Assembly: GCA_045591885.1 (NCBI GenBank)
Contig: JAZNTT010000078.1
Location: 1 to 5,544, forward strand
From: Colimorpha_A sp045591885
GTDB taxonomy: Bacteria; Bacillota; Clostridia; Oscillospirales; CAG-272
Direction: 5' to 3'
DNA: 5,544 bases
A program made the position numbers and the translations under genes. Positions 5,402-5,544 of this stretch are shown in pieces. Each line of letters starts with the position of its first letter. Within the stretch, counting starts at the first letter, position 1. Below the pieces are notes generated by a model. That model ran no database searches, was not told where the DNA came from, and saw only the letters and a list, made by a program, of their open reading frames with translations.

Positions 5402-5544
5402 TTATTTCTCCTTATTTTTAAATATTGGTGGTACTGCGTCCTTGGGAATATGCCAAGGACTTCCTTTTTTGTCCTGCGTAGCACCGTCAATTTTTCCGTT
5501 TCTGCACCATTTTTGAATGGTTGCTTGCGGAACTCCCCATAATG
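5402..5544 (-). CDS. Helix-turn-helix (excisionase/MerR-like) protein, C-terminal part; 5' end off window
   Basis: Reading the minus strand from 5542 gives 46 codons then TAA at 5404-5402, with no internal stop; the start lies beyond the window edge. The visible protein has LWGVPQATIQKWCRNGKI, a helix-turn-helix with recognition helix, followed by a wing-like SPWHIPKDAV. This is the typical arrangement of the small HTH_17/excisionase-like and MerR-type DNA-binding domains (gvs..tv.rw...G.i...wrIP.da). The protein ends a few residues after that domain, so it may be little more than the domain itself. The last codons (AAT AAG GAG AAA TAA) contain the Shine-Dalgarno of the lipoprotein gene, and only one base separates this stop from that ATG, indicating translational coupling. 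The product may be an excisionase, an autoregulator or another small DNA-binding protein; the missing N-terminus prevents a firmer call. Confidence 0.75.
   Translation of the reverse strand, partial: LWGVPQATIQKWCRNGKIDGATQDKKGSPWHIPKDAVPPIFKNKEK
5408..5413 (-). promoter_or_regulatory. Ribosome binding site of the lipoprotein gene, inside the HTH gene
   Basis: AAGGAG on the minus strand lies 7 nt before the ATG at 5400 and within the last codons of the HTH gene. It decides the lipoprotein start and suggests that ribosomes finishing the HTH gene feed directly into the lipoprotein. Confidence 0.85.

Noticed and set aside
5438..5470. Stem-loop GTCCTTGG/CCAAGGAC (5438-5445, 5453-5460) followed by a T run on the plus strand
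   Set aside because: It looks like a plus-strand terminator but lies inside the HTH coding region and encodes its conserved PWHIPKD stretch, and no plus-strand gene precedes it. The symmetry may be incidental.
5401..5490. Extended lipoprotein start at TTG 5490
   Set aside because: It would bury the signal peptide 30 residues into the protein; the frame through this stretch overlaps the HTH gene, and the ATG at 5400 has an ideal ribosome binding site.
5282..5542. Plus-strand open frame of 86 codons
   Set aside because: It is antisense to the HTH and lipoprotein genes, has no Shine-Dalgarno and no recognisable motif.

Overview
The window carries a tandem DNA gyrase locus, gyrB (17-1939) then gyrA (2375-4867), on the plus strand. 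A convergent minus-strand pair of small AT-rich genes follows: the C-terminal part of a helix-turn-helix (HTH) protein (5402-5544) and a small lipoprotein (4942-5400). The gyrB-gyrA order, the strong AAAGGA-type ribosome binding sites, the TTTTCCACA-type DnaA boxes and the Gram-positive-style lipoprotein all point to a low-to-mid GC Bacillota, most likely a gut Clostridia (Oscillospiraceae/Ruminococcaceae-like). That placement is an inference from style; no marker in the window fixes the genus.

Layout: gyrB is complete and begins 7 nt after its Shine-Dalgarno. It is followed by an unusually long (435 nt) spacer before gyrA. The first 60 nt of the spacer hold a GC-rich hairpin flanked by an 8-bp direct repeat. 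The rest (about 2027-2350) is densely packed with DnaA-box 9-mers: seven exact TTTTCCACA, one exact TTATCCACA and at least four one-mismatch copies, on both strands. Several boxes are paired as perfect 11-14 bp inverted repeats. This cluster is the outstanding feature. It looks like a replication-origin module or a DnaA titration/regulatory site placed between the two gyrase genes, and its last inverted pair ends 9 nt before the gyrA Shine-Dalgarno. gyrA has all the catalytic landmarks, a GyrA box and a strongly acidic C-terminal tail. It carries glycine at the quinolone-determining position that is Asp87 in E. coli.

A perfect hairpin at 4873-4901 separates gyrA from the convergent gene pair and has T-rich flanks on both strands, so it probably terminates transcription from both directions. 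In the pair, the HTH stop codon is one base from the lipoprotein start, and the lipoprotein's ribosome binding site lies inside the HTH gene's last codons, so the two are almost certainly co-transcribed. This end of the window is clearly more AT-rich than the gyrase genes.

How the parts may work together: gyrase supplies the negative supercoiling needed to open origins. A DnaA-box array between the two gyrase genes would physically link DnaA activity, origin topology and gyrA expression. The DnaA boxes are seen directly; the origin or regulatory function is inference.
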